A program made the position numbers and the translations under genes. Positions 53,128 to 64,000 of a DNA stretch of 64,000 nt are shown in pieces. Numbering within the stretch: the stretch's first letter is position 1; each line of letters opens with the position of its first letter. The notes beneath the pieces are model-generated. The model was not told the origin of the DNA and ran no database searches. It worked only from the letters and a program-made list of their open reading frames with translations. The DNA lies in NCBI GenBank assembly GCA_032718865.1, contig JALUTQ010000007.1, positions 2,431,699 to 2,495,698 of the forward strand. Direction: 5' to 3'. The DNA is from Tilletia caries (lineage: Eukaryota; Basidiomycota; Exobasidiomycetes; Tilletiales; Tilletiaceae).

Positions 53128-56100
53128 ATGGATCCCGACTCGGACGCTCGTCTGCCATCCAGCGGTCCCCAACGCCGGACTCGCGCAGCACGCGTCTCCT
53201 TGAACGTCACCCCCTCCGCAAGCTCATCCTCCCTAGCCGCCTCACCCTCGACACCAGGGGGGAAATCGTCAGGAGCGAACGTGCGCGGATCGCCCTATGC
53301 ACGTCCCACCCCTTCTCCCCGAGCGCCGGCAGAGGGGGACCACGGCGCCGCGTCCACGGGTACACCGGGTCTCTTCGCCTCGCTCTTCCGCGGCGCACTG
53401 GGCAGTATAGGTTGGGGCGGCGCCAGCACGACTCCGAGCAAGAAACAACAGACGCCGAAAGATGGCAAGACGGCGGCGGCGGCGGCGGTGGAGCAGGGCG
53501 ATGCGTTTGCGTCCATTGGTCGATCGCCTGCTCCGAATCTTGCGACCCCTTCGACCCGAGCATCCTCCCGACTTACCACAAGTCGCTCGCTCTCCCACCT
53601 CGCCCCAGGTCCGCGGACGTCAACTTCATACGCACCCTCGCCCCTCCGCGGCAGCACCACTGCATCCATCAACAATATCCACAACGCCAGCGGAAGCGGG
53701 AGTGGGAGTGGTACTGGTGGAGCCTACCCGCCCTCCGCCTGGCCGGGAGCTTCCAACCCCGTCGGCACAAGCCGTCGCTCCCGCTCCCGAGGACCCAGTC
53801 GGGACGCCTCGCCCGCGTTGACGAACGTAAGCGCGCACGTGGCCATCCGGCGTCAGCCGAGCGTGGGCATGAGTTCCCGAACTAGCGGACTCTACCAGGC
53901 GAGTACGGGCGGTTATGGGCAGGGACAGGGGCGTCCGGTTAGTATGGTTGCGATGCCTACGGGTCATAGTATGTCTGAGTTTGGCGCTGCGGGTGCTTCT
54001 TCTGGAGGAGCAGGAGCGGGAGCGGGAGGGGCGTCGTTCCACGTACCCAACTTCAGTCCGTTCGCCGCTCCAGCGTACTACCGCGCCGGCTCCGTCTCCG
54101 CGTCCTCCCGAGGCGGCACCCCCGTCCGACGCGCCGGCAGTCTGGTCCCCGGTTACGCCCCCGGCACTGGTACCGGTGCTGGGGCGCCCTCACCCCTCGG
54201 ACCAGGCTCGCGAGCGGGCTCCGTCGGCGGCGAGAGTGTGGGTACGGTCTTCACCTCCGGTGGCACGCCTTTACGACGGGCTGATCGTCGCTCGCTCAAT
54301 TTGAGCAGTACGGTCGTCCGACGGACGCCGTCGATGTTTTCCATTTCTGGAAGCGGGAGCGGGAGCGGGGCGAATCATCTGGGTCTGCCTGTTGGTGGGA
54401 GGGGGAGCGGGAGGGGGACGACGCCGAGACGGTCCGAGGGCGAGGCGATGTTGGAGCAGTATATGAAGTCGGCTGAGGGGGAGGAGGACTTGGAGCGGAT
54501 GAGTGTGCAGCCGGGGTCGCGGATGGGTACGCCGCTCGCTCAGAACGCGTACGGTGGGCGGCAGGGTAGCTTGCGTGCTGCATCTTTGCTGCCCGGGGCT
54601 GGCGGTGCTCGGAACCGGTCGGTGGCGCCGAGTCCGAGTCCTGGTCCGGTTCGCGGTGCTGCTGGCGCGTTCAGGTCGGCTGGTTTTGGACGGCTGTACT
54701 CGGTCACGCCGTCCAGGGGTGGTTCGCCTGCGGTGGGGCAGAAGCGTGGGGTCGAGTCTGTCCAGGGTGAGGAGTGGGAGCGGTTGGATTCATTGGTGAG
54801 TTTTTACTTCTCTCGTGCTTCCCTTTTTGTTTTCGTTCTCCTGTCTGACTTGGGCTGCTTTCTCTTTGGCTTGCGTCCTTTCAAAGTCGATTGAACCCTC
54901 GCGGAAGAAACAAGTGATATTCAACGAGCAGGAAGGACGATACATGACTGTCGAGCAGATGCGTGCCCTTCGTACGTATACCCTCTCCCTCAACATAGAT
55001 CTCTCTTGCTGTCGTTCATGGGCAACGCTGACTGAGACAATTTTTCTTGGGTCGCTTTCAGAACCGCGACGTGCAGGGCCGTGGAACACGGCAGATCGGA
55101 TTTTGAATGAGCTGGAGGGCGTTCGGACGCCTTTGGGCGATTCGCAAACTCTGGCACGACGCGCACTGCTAACGGTGAGCATGCAGAGCTTTCACCACTC
55201 CTCTGCTGGGGATGGCACCAGTTCTGACACACTTGATTTGTTTCCGTTACCATTACTAGGGTATGCCCCTTCCTGCCCACGTCGCTGTCCCCGAGCCGCG
55301 AGCCAACATCTCCTCCGCAAAAGCAGCAGCAAACCGCATGCTACCCCCCTCCCTCCCCCTCAGCTCTGGTTCTCGAGCGGCGGGCAACAGCCAGAGCTTG
55401 AAGCCGATCGGCCCTTACGCGCGTCGACAGGCGCTGCATCTGCGCATGGCGAAGCGGCTGGCTGACCAGGCTGAGGGTGGGAACAAGGGGCTTTCGCTGA
55501 GGGAGCAGGTGGAGGCTATTCGGGCGCGTGATGGGGACATTGGCGCGGGGCGGACTGCGCAGGTCGAGAAGAAGGCTGGTGGTGATGAGGACATGGATGA
55601 GGATGCGACGGCTACAGCTGCAGCGGAGGAGGAGGAGGAGAAGCCGGAGCCGGAACCGGAGGTTCAGCAGAAGAAGACGCGCAAGGGCAAGGGCAAGGCG
55701 GCCGATGTTTCTGCTGACGCTGACATGGCCGGTGTCACACCTGAGGCGGAATCGTTGGGTTCAAAACGGACGCTGCGACCCCGCAAGGCGAAGACGCCGG
55801 CTGCGGAGCCTGCGCCTACGGAGAAGAAGGGCGGTGTTTCGAAGATGGCGAAGGTCTCTGCTGCGCCTCCCGCGGCTGAGAAGTCGGACGCCACGCCTGA
55901 GCCGGCCAAAGCTTCGGCGTCGTCGATCCTGCCCTCGGGTCCAGCCCCGGCCCCGGTTGTGGATAGTGCAGCCAAGGAAACCGCCGCCTCGACGCTCAAA
56001 CCTAAGCCGGCCAAATCCGACGCGTTCCAAGTCCTATCCGACAGCGCTGCCCGGCCCGGTTCGTCGACCTCCTCGCTCCGTCAGCGGACGGAGAAGAAGT

Positions 56101-58574
56101 TCCGCCAGCACGAGAAGAGTTCGACGGGCCGCTTTGGGATTGATGATGATGATGAGGAGGGGGAGGACGGGGTGGGGAATGGGGAGGATGAGGTTACTGC
56201 CGAGGAGTTGGAGAAGATTAGTGTGCCGAAGATTTTGTTCCCTGCTGGGTTCAAGTTTGGTGGTACAGGTGCGAGCGCGGGTGCTTCGGGCTCGGGTGCG
56301 ACTTCGGCTGCTCCGGCCAAGAGCGCGTCATTGTTTGGTACACCCTCCACCGCCTCGTCTTCCACCACGTCCGCTCTCAAGCCGCCTGCTGTGAACTTGC
56401 CGGCCTTGCCGCCGCCCACCGATCTTCAGCCCGCTACGTCGTTGTTCGATCGGATGGGTGATAAGGCGTCTTCTTCGTCAGCGGATTTCAGTGCATCACC
56501 CAAGAAAGTCGTCACCTTTGCCACGCCCATCTCGAGCGTGACTACCTTCCAGACTGGTTCATCCGCAGGCGGCAGCAGCGGCGACACGTCTTCGGCCCCT
56601 CCTGCGTCTGCGTCTGGGTTCCAGTTCAAGGCTCCTACGTCCGGCGCGCCGATGTTTCCCCCTGCGCCTAAAGCTGCAGCCTCGACTCCCAGTGATTTCT
56701 TCAGCCAGCCAACTGGTATTACTGCTCCCGCTTCTTCCGATGCGGGCAGCACACCGGCTGCGGCGGGTGTTCCTAACTTCTTCAGTACATCACTGAAGAA
56801 GCTTGATACGGACAAGCCTTCTGCGCCTGCGCCTGCACCTGCTGCCCAGCCGAGCAGCTCGGGTACGGCCGTTCCAAATTTCTTCGCTTCGTCTCTGGGC
56901 AAGCCTGCCGGTTCGGAAAGTCAGGCTGGGAGCAGTGCGGCCACGACGACGACGACGGCGCCGTCGGTGCCTAACTTCTTCGCCTCATCATCCAAGAAGA
57001 GCGATGATGCATCGGGAGCTGCTGCACCTGCATCTGGGTTCTCCTCGAGCGCAGGTGCGCTCAAAGCGTTCACGGGCTTTGGAGCGCCGGCTGCGTCGAC
57101 GAGTACGCCGGCTGCATCTGCTCCGGCTGCTGCTCCTGCCAAGTCGATGTTTGGGAGCTTTGGAGGTGCGGCGGCTGCGGCACCGGCATCTGGTGCGCCG
57201 AAGGCGAGTGCCCCGCCTACGTTCTCGTTCGGTGCTCCGGCTGCTACTTCTACTGCGACGACATCAACAAACGCCGCGCCTGCTCCTACACCCTCGGCGT
57301 CTTCGATCTTTGGCAGCATGTCAGCTGCTCCTTCCTCTTCTTCAGTCGCCGCGACGTCCCTGTTTGGTTCGAGTCCAGCTTCCAAAAAGAGGTCTGCAGA
57401 CGAGGATGCGAGCGGGTCTGGTGAACATGGTTCTAGTTCGACTGGCGAATCGAGTGCTAAGAAGCCGTTTGGAGGATTAAGCTTTGGCGCGTCGACGCCT
57501 GCTACGCCCCCTGCCTCCAGCGCGGCATCGAGCTTGTTCGGCCAGCAGGCGTCCAAGCCTGCTGCACCGGGTTTCCAGTTTGGCAAGTCTACCCCTACTC
57601 CTGCTCCGGCCGCGATGACATCGACGTTTGGGGGTGGGTTTGGAAGCGCTGCTGCTACGAATGGGGACTCGGGTGGGAACAGTATGGACACTGGCTCGCC
57701 TCCCAAGGCGGGCGGGTTTGGGTTTAACTTTGGCGGTGGAGCCAGTGCGGGTGCGGGAGGGACGTCTTCTATGTTCGGATCTTCGAACAATAACGGCAAC
57801 AGTGGTTCAGCGCCGACGAGTGCGACACCGACTTCGATGGGCTTTGGGCAGTCTCAGCCTGCTCCTGCCTCGGGAGGGTTCGCGTTTGGCGGCAGCAAGC
57901 CTGCGACGCCGACGAGCAACAACGTCTTTGGTTCTGGCATGAACGGCGGTGGTAGCATGACGAACTCGACCTCTGCGGCACCGCCTTTTGGCTTTGGACA
58001 GGCCAATGCGCAATCGAGCGCTCCGGCCCAGAATGGCTTTGGCTCGAACGCGGGCTCGGGGATGACGTTGAATACAAAGCCGAATTTCAACTTTGGGGGA
58101 GGATCGTCTACGCCTTCGGCAGGGCCGGGTGGTGTTTTCACCTTTGGGTCGAACACGCCTACGCAGTCGACGACGCCTACGTTGACACCTGCCTCCGCGC
58201 CCTTCCAATTTGGGGGGAATTCGGCAGCGAATGCGGCTCCGTCTGCTTCGAATGGGTCGTTTGCGTTCGGTGCGGGTCAGCAGCAGAACAATACGGCTTC
58301 GCAAGGTGGGATGGGGGGTTTCGCTTTCGGCGCTTCGTCTGGTCCTACGGGCGGCGCTGGGCTCGGACCTGGGCCGGGCTCGTCCGGCTCTGGCTCCGCT
58401 GGGCCCGCGTCTCCGTTCCTATTCGGCGCTTCGGCGCCTCAGCCTAGTGCTGGGCTCCCTGCGCCTGCTCCGGGAGCGCCTGTCTTCAGTTTGGGCGCGG
58501 CTCCGACTGGTGGGGCTGGTGGGATGGGGGGTGGTGCGCGGCCCATGCGTGCGTTGCCGAAGCGGAGGAAGTAG
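53128..58574 (+). CDS. FG-repeat nucleoporin of the Nup1/Nup124/Nup153 type
   Basis: Four exons: 53128-54795, 54887-54971, 55062-55174 and 55260-58574, with introns of 85-91 bp. The product is 1,726 residues. The N-terminal third is basic and Ser/Pro/Gly-rich. GLFASLFRGALGSIGWGG at 81-98 can form an amphipathic helix of the kind that binds the inner nuclear membrane in Nup1/Nup60. Exons 2-3 hold a conserved-looking block (RKKQVIFNEQEGRYM; NTADRILNELEGVRTPL). The C-terminal 750 residues carry many FG motifs (SLFG, SIFG, FGFNFGGG, FxFG), typical of the pore permeability barrier that binds karyopherins. The protein ends in a basic RALPKRRK. FG-Nup identity is certain; the Nup1/Nup124/Nup153 assignment rests on layout and is moderately sure. 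Confidence 0.85.
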
Positions 58575-59454
58575 GCCGTGTATCATTTCCCTGAATAGGG
58601 ATCAGGTTGGGAAGGACTTCGAGGAATCCTCGTTTCCCTTCCTCCCTCGTCGGATATTTCCTCCTCCTCGCAACACCAAAAAAAATGTCTGTTCAAATCT
58701 TTCTTCTTTTCTCTCTTCCTTTTACCTCTTGACTCTGGTCACTTCTCCTTCTCTGCACCCCCCCACCTCGGGCCTCTCTGAAGTCCTGGTCCTCTTCTTC
58801 ATCATAGCATGGTCGGTCCCCTCACCCACAACCTCCGTCAAGTACCGCGAAAAACTTAAGGAAATCTTATATCATCCCCGACCTCAATCCGCACACATAC
58901 ACAATCATCAAAGGCCTTCGTCCGCTTCCAATCCTCTTGGGCCCTGAAGCCTTCTGCCTGAGCAGGCCTATTGTGGATTGCCTGCCCTCGTTCTTGCCTT
59001 CGCGATTGTAACAGTTGACGTCTGCAGGCGCAGCGGAACAAGCTGCCACGCGAGAAGTGTGGATTGATTCTGTTTTTGTCACGTGCTCTCGTCGCGTCGC
59101 GCGTCCGTAGTACTCACGACGCGCGACTCCAACACTTCCTCTTCCTCTCTTCGACGATCTTCGCTTTCTCATTTGCCCTCGCTCGCTCAGATCATTCTGA
59201 CCGCAGCAGTCCTTTTGTTCCCCACCCACCATCCCCGGTGGCTTGCCTCCCCATTAGCGCTTAGGCGCTCCCTGGCCAGCCCCCGCTGCTGCGTCCAGAC
59301 TGCGAGCCCCTACCAGCGTTCCGAGCATCCTATTGCTCTTAGGCACAACAAAGACACACTCCACGTGCGTCTGGGTCTCATTTAGCAGAAAGTTACTGAG
59401 TTTCTCCTCTAAACAAGTCTCACTTCTCTCTCATGAACATAATCGGAAAATGGT

Positions 59455-59605
59455 GAGATGCCCTTTCATAAATGCATCTGGCCCTATAATAATGCGCTGC
59501 CCTGGTGGTAAATACAGTTGGCCCTTTTCAAAAGTCAGTTGGCCCTGTAAACATATGCAACTGGCCCTCGAAACATATGCAACTGACCCTCTAAATAAAC
59601 AAGTC
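59455..59605. repeat. Degenerate tandem array, about 21-bp period, core TGGCCCT
   Basis: Seven units whose GCCCT (or ACCCT) cores start at 59460, 59481, 59499, 59521, 59542, 59564 and 59586; spacing is 18-22 bp, mostly 21-22. The best units read CAACTGGCCCT then A/T-rich spacer with AAACATATG. Each core therefore sits about two helical turns from the next. Confidence 0.8.
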
Positions 59606-60033
59606 AATAAGGTGAGCGCGCTTGCGCTGCGCTGCGGCCGACGTGGCGCTAAAGTCTCTCGAATGTCTGTGTGAATTTCATTTGAGAGTCCGGGTAAGGG
59701 GAACAGCGAAACACCAGATGAGAAATGAATGAGAAGAGAGGATGGAGTGTTCAAAAAAAAATTGTGGAGAATTCTTGAAAATTGTCTGTGGCAAAAGTGA
59801 GGTCACGTGCGGTTGAAGGAGTGGGAGGAGGAGCCGTTGGGGGTAGCTATACTAGACAGGAGTCCGGACCTGTCAGTATGAGCAATCCTGATGCTCAGTT
59901 TTATGGTAAGAAGAAGCTGTCTGAGGATTGATTGCAAGGCAGAAAGGGAAGAAGAGAGAGAATACAAGTGGGAAGTCATCAAGAGAGGAGGAAGAGAGGC
60001 ATCGAGTCGTGGGAAGAAGTGGAGGTGGAGGAA

Positions 60034-60052
60034 ACACGTGGGAGCCACGTGT
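60034..60052. promoter_or_regulatory. Perfect dyad of two CACGTG E-boxes
   Basis: ACACGTGG, spacer GAG, then CCACGTGT: an exact 8-bp inverted repeat containing two E-box palindromes at 60035-60040 and 60046-60051. It lies in the presumed LTR or flank of the retroelement, so it could be an element promoter site. Function is inferred from motif only. Confidence 0.5.
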
Positions 60053-60144
60053 GGAGAACAAAGGGAGAATGGAAAGCAATTGGAGAAATAGAAAGAGAAC
60101 CGTAGCTACTCAACCAGCACATCCCCACCGACAAAAACGAACCG

Positions 60145-60830
60145 TCACGGGTTCGTAGGCAACCGGGATAGCGCATCAGCATTGGCGTGAAGGCGACCAG
60201 GTTTGACCGAGAAGCGCAAGTTCCCAAGGTGAGGCATTAGAACGGCTCGGCAACGCGTGATTACCGGCCCGTAGCTGACGTTTGACGAGGATGTCAACAT
60301 CGCGCTCATCGGACTGTGGTCCGTTACCACCGTCACTTGTGCGCCCTCCAACAGGTGACCCCAACGCGCAAACGCCCACGCAAGGCAGGACAACTCCAGC
60401 TCCGGAGCGGCGAGTTTCTGCTCCGTCGGGCTGGTCAACCGCGACAAATACGCCACGGGATGTTCCACCAGCAACACCGACCGATCCCCAAACTGCAGTC
60501 GACGAGGACGATGGATCGGTCCCCGCAAAGCCTCGTCCAGGCCAGCTCGCTCATACAACGCGCCGATGGAGAAATCACGAAGGTGAGTTGGAGCGACGCG
60601 AGAACGCATAGGACGAGACATCGGCTGAACATCCTCCGTCTCCTCGTGATCCGGGGACAGACTCTCCGCATCAGCGTTTGCACCAGCGTCGGCGTCGTCG
60701 AGCAGCTCGCCATGCCGACCTTCATCCAACAAGACCCGATCCGCAGCAAACGGATCCAGTTCGGGCGGCGGAACCCTGTCCAGCTGCTCGATATTGAACT
60801 CGTCATCGATGTTCGCGTCGACGAGGCAGC
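60145..60830 (-). pseudogene. Retroelement pol, part 3: integrase tail plus displaced RNase H second half
   Basis: Same frame as part 1. It begins with an acidic integrase-tail-like stretch (EFNIEQLDRVPP; later RSRVAPTHLRDF). From about 60510 down to the stop at 60145 it is unmistakable Ty3-type RNase H: EHPVAYLSRLTSPTEQK, PELELSCLAWA, VTVVTDHSPM, and the final ADALSRLP. This half normally follows directly on the YVLYVDASK strand, which sits about 1.5 kb away in part 1. The upstream frame would extend to 61161, but that portion is out of register with the integrase. Confidence 0.8.
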
Positions 60831-61690
60831 TGCAATCGGACACGATGGGGTGACAGGACCTCCGCAACCTTCCAAGGCCCCATCTTGCGTGGATCCAGCT
60901 TAGTCCGGACAGCGCCTGGGACAGGTCGATCGGACAAGCGAACGAAGACCGAATCACCGGGCGCGAGGGTCGCAGGGGACGACCGGAGCCGATCGTAGCG
61001 TTGCTTCTGTTCTCGCCTAGCTGCTGCGATGGCCCGCCGCGCATCATCCAATCGTTCCTCCGCCGCCGCAAGCCGCTCTGAAAACGCCGAGACGCCCAGA
61101 TGCTCGTCGGCATCAAACACGGCGTGAACAACCTCCGGATGACTGACGAAAACCAGGTCAAACGGGCGATGACCAGTCGTCACGGACGGTGCCGAATTCA
61201 TGGCCAGCTCCACGGAGGGAACAACGCGCGTGTCCCAATGGGCTCGAGAATCGAGACACATCGTCTGGAGCACGGTTTGAACGGTTTGAATCGCTCGTTC
61301 CACATTGTTCGCTTGCTGATGGTACGGCGACGAAGGAGCCAAATGCGCGCCCATGGACATCGCCAACTGCGATATCACAGAACCCGACATCCGAGCCTCG
61401 GAATCGGAGATGATTCGTCGAGGCTTCCAGCCAAAACGCAGGACCCTGCTGCTGATCACGGCCGCAATCCCTTCGGCCGAGATGGATGACGAGCACGGCT
61501 CGAGCAGGATCATTCGGCTGAACACGTCCAGGATTGCTAGGACGGCATCGTTCCCAGACCGAGACCGAGGAAGGCCCAGTAGGAGGTCCATGGAAATGAA
61601 CTCGAACGGCAACTGCGGATCATTCTCAACATCAAGAACGCCGGTCTTCTTCGCCCTCTTTGTGCGTTGACACACGGAACAGAACTTCAC
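60803..61690 (-). pseudogene. Retroelement pol, part 2: integrase core and GPY/F-like module
   Basis: The frame differs from part 1. It opens with the second zinc-finger half (FCSVCQRTK). The core shows all three acidic residues: Asp in SMDLL, Asp in ISDSEA and Glu in NVERAIQ. The last two are separated by 34 residues, where Ty3-type enzymes usually have 35. A GPY/F-like module follows (KMGPWKVAEVLSPHRVRLQLP). The frame then ends at 60803 shortly after a second apparent shift near 60815-60832, beyond which sequence resumes in the frame of part 1. Confidence 0.82.
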
Positions 61691-64000
61691 CCACGCACGG
61701 ACACTGTTGGCCAGCTGTGGACGCCAGAAGTGCCGGTGAAGCGAGAGATAGGTTTGAAGAAACCGAAGTGCCCACCGTCATCATGGACAGTACGAAGAAG
61801 CTCAGGAAGAGCCGCCTCCGGCAGCGCAACTTTGCCATCCACACGGCGGCACAAGACCCCATCCCGCAACACCCAATCCTCCGACCCGTCCGCTTCCACC
61901 CTACGCAGCAATGGACCGAAATGACGGTCGGAACGCAACCATGCCGACCATCGCTCACGCGCCGAACCTTGCGGAAGTCGAGCAATGGACTGCGTATGAA
62001 CGGACGGAGCGGAGGACGTCTGCGGGAGCAGCTCGGTGGTCTCCTCGAAGACCTGATGAAGGATGGCTGCGTATGCTGTCTTGCTCGCGTCCACATACAG
62101 GACGTAGGGGCGAGTCGGGTCGGGATGCGCCAAGGTGGGCGGCCTGGAGATCGCTCTCTTTAAGGCATCGAAGCTCTCCTGCTGGGCGTCCTCCCACGCG
62201 ATGACGGTACTATCTGCGGACGCAGGTTTTCCCTCAACATTCACCAAACGATAGCGTCCATTCGCCTCCTCGTAGCGCCATCCACGAGTCAGACGCGATA
62301 GAGGGGCGGCAACCTCGGCGTATCGATGGATGAAACCTCGATAGTACCCGAACAACCCGAGCACATGATACAGCTCTCGGAGCGTCTTAGGCCGCGCCAA
62401 GTCCTCGACTGCCTTGGCGCGTTCTCCCCAGATCGCAACGCCCGCACCAGACACCTTGCGACCGAGGAGTACTAGTGACGGAACGGCAAACGTGCACTTC
62501 GACGGACTGAAGTTGAGTCCAGACGCCGTCGCGGACGACAGCAAGGTGTCCAAAGCACGGGTGTGCTCCTCGACATCCCGACTCGCGACCACCACATCAT
62601 CAATATACACGACCGCCTGATCCCACCGCAACGCCCCAAGAATGCGATCCATGAGCCTCTGAAACGCGGCAGGCGCCCCTTTGAGACCAAAGGGGACTGT
62701 CTTATATTGAAACAGTCCCCGATGGCACACGAACGCGGTCTTCCATCGGTCGGAGGACTTGACCGGAAGCTGGTGGTAGCCACGGATGGCGTCAAGGGCG
62801 CTGAAGACGCGTTTGCCCACGAGCGTCTGGAAGATTGCATCGGTGGTTGGCAACGGATACCGGTCCGACACAGTGGCGGAGTTGAGGTTCCGATAGTCGA
62901 CACAAAACCGCCACTTGCCGTGCTGCCGAACCATCAACACAGGGAAGGAGACGGAGCTTGACGATGGTTCGATGACATCCCAATCGATCAACTGGTCGAT
63001 AGCCGCATCCATGGCCTTCAACTTATCAGGGCTTGCGCGACGAGGAGCCTCAGGGCGGACAGGGGCGTCCGGCCGCAAAGGGATCTCCATCTCGGCATCA
63101 ACAATGCGGCCAGGACGGTTATCCAACGCAAACGCAGGGCCATGCCGACGCAACAACGCCACAATCCCCTCCGGTGGCTCTCCTTCAGCGTTAACCCCTA
63201 CACGCCAAGTCTCATCTATCAGCACCGTCGCCGCCTCCCGAGTGAGATCGGACCCTGACTCATCATCGCCCAAGTACGCATCGAGCGGTGCGGCTGCGTC
63301 AAGCTCAGCATCTGCCGACACGGTATAAGCGGAAGAGGAGGAGGGAAACGACGGAAAACTGTCCGTCTTGGACAGCGGGAAAACTTGACCGGAGGACCTG
63401 GTGACCTCACCCAGACGTGCAGCAGACGCATCTGCGACCACAGTTCCCCGATGGAGATGGATCGGAACGTGGCCGAAATTGCACAGGAGGATGTGATGCC
63501 GCGCTTTATGCTGTAGCACGCACGCAGGGCCCGCCAGTCCTCCCGTCTCGTCCGGAGTCACGGACAAACGGGGAAAAACCGTATAGTCAACCGTCGGAGC
63601 GAGAAATCCACCGTCGATCGGTACCCACACATGCGCCGACGGTGGCACCACTGTCTCCCGGGTCACGCACAACGCCGCTTCCACCGCGTACGGACCCTCC
63701 AAGCGCTCGTTCACCGGAAAAGTGAAGGAGCCCACACGGACGCGACCTCTGGCCGAGGAGATCGAAAGGTCGTGATGGGAGATAAAATCCAGACCAAGGC
63801 AGATCCCGGGTGCAAACTTCGGCAGGACATGGAAGTCCTGCTGGAACTCCAACGTAGCCTCCCGACCATCACGGTCTTTCGCGTCAACAAAGAACGAGAA
63901 TGTGGTCCAACCAAGCGTATTGGTGGAGCCCAAACCCTGTACCGGCATGCCGTCCCCATGAGGCCGACCGCCCAGACGTCGGAGAAGACCTACGTCGATA
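61687..64000 (-). pseudogene. Retroelement pol, part 1: protease end, reverse transcriptase, RNase H start, integrase N-terminus
   Basis: The frame is open from the right window edge to a stop at 61687; an internal ATG lies at 63948. CLGLDFISHHDLSIS resembles the C-terminal part of a retropepsin. Reverse transcriptase motifs follow: WRFCVDYRNLN, FSALDAIRGYHQ, FGLKGAPAAFQ and the catalytic YIDD at 62597-62608. After the connection region the RNase H strand YVLYVDASKTAYAAILHQ appears (DNA about 62054-62107), but only about 10 residues later the sequence jumps to integrase linker and the first half of the HHCC zinc finger (HDDGGHFGFFK). The frame is lost near 61751-61756, where one base appears to be missing in an A run; part 2 continues the domain in another frame. 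Confidence 0.85.

Larger units (their letters stand above)
58575..60121. other. Gene-poor interval before the retroelement; possible partial LTR
   Basis: About 1.5 kb with no supported gene. It holds the nucleoporin 3' flank, a 21-bp-period repeat array (59455-59605) and three CACGTG elements between 59804 and 60051, two of them forming a dyad. If the element's 3' LTR begins (on the minus strand) at TGTGCTGG, 60121 downwards, after the purine run GGTGGGGA (60122-60129), part of this interval is LTR. The far LTR boundary could not be fixed. Confidence 0.4.
60122..64000 (-). mobile_element. Ty3/gypsy LTR retrotransposon, partial at right edge, decayed
   Basis: Pol-like frames run right to left: end of the protease region, reverse transcriptase, start of RNase H, integrase, then the missing RNase H half. 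The element's 5' part (gag, primer-binding site, 5' LTR) lies beyond the right edge. Two frameshifts and a rearranged RNase H indicate a defective copy. The order PR-RT-RH-IN with integrase last and a GPY/F-like module after the catalytic core places it in Ty3/gypsy (Metaviridae). It belongs to the fungal genome and shows no captured host gene. Confidence 0.88.

Overview
The window reads as nuclear DNA of a filamentous or yeast-like basidiomycete fungus. It is GC-rich. Most genes are split by short introns (49-94 bp, one of 139 bp) with GTGAGT-type donors. The gene set is fungal: CCR4-NOT scaffold, Bem2-type RhoGAP, Hsp110, gamma-tubulin, FG-nucleoporin, Mug190/tricalbin-like SMP protein. A placement near the smut lineage (Ustilaginomycotina) is my inference from overall character, not from a diagnostic marker.

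Layout. 1-10 kb: eIF4A (minus) and the CCR4-NOT scaffold NOT1 (plus), divergently arranged around a microsatellite-rich leader. 11.5-14.3 kb: a universal-stress-protein-domain protein behind about 1.5 kb of pyrimidine-rich DNA. 14.7-15.0 kb: a two-exon gene for a 57-residue secreted cysteine-rich peptide. 15.7-18.4 kb: Hsp110/SSE1. 18.4-20.2 kb: a gene-poor interval holding an imperfect direct duplication. 20.2-25.1 kb: the most unusual gene, an 11-exon secreted modular protein with eleven diverged copies of a two-cysteine module, joined by Gly-Ser-rich linkers and encoded by phase-symmetric exons. 25.5-31 kb: a derlin (minus) and a FAP1/NFX1-type zinc-finger protein (plus) sharing a divergent promoter. 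31.4-41 kb: a 3,032-residue Bem2-like protein. 42.3-46 kb: gamma-tubulin and a convergent NASP/Hif1-type histone chaperone. 46.5-52.6 kb: a Mug190/tricalbin-like SMP-C2 protein and a divergent Topors-like RING protein. 53-58.6 kb: a Nup1/Nup153-like FG-nucleoporin. 58.6-64 kb: gene-poor DNA with a helically phased 21-bp repeat array, then a Ty3/gypsy retroelement (minus) running off the right edge.

Most genes are housekeeping functions in mRNA translation and decay, chaperoning, ERAD, polarity, chromatin and nuclear transport; the intervals between them look like ordinary 5' and 3' flanks. The parts that stand out are the modular secreted protein, the small secreted peptide near it, and the retroelement. 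In the retroelement the RNase H domain appears broken, with its catalytic second half relocated downstream of integrase. All exon boundaries were derived by hand from splice motifs, reading-frame continuity and family conservation; they are predictions without transcript support.
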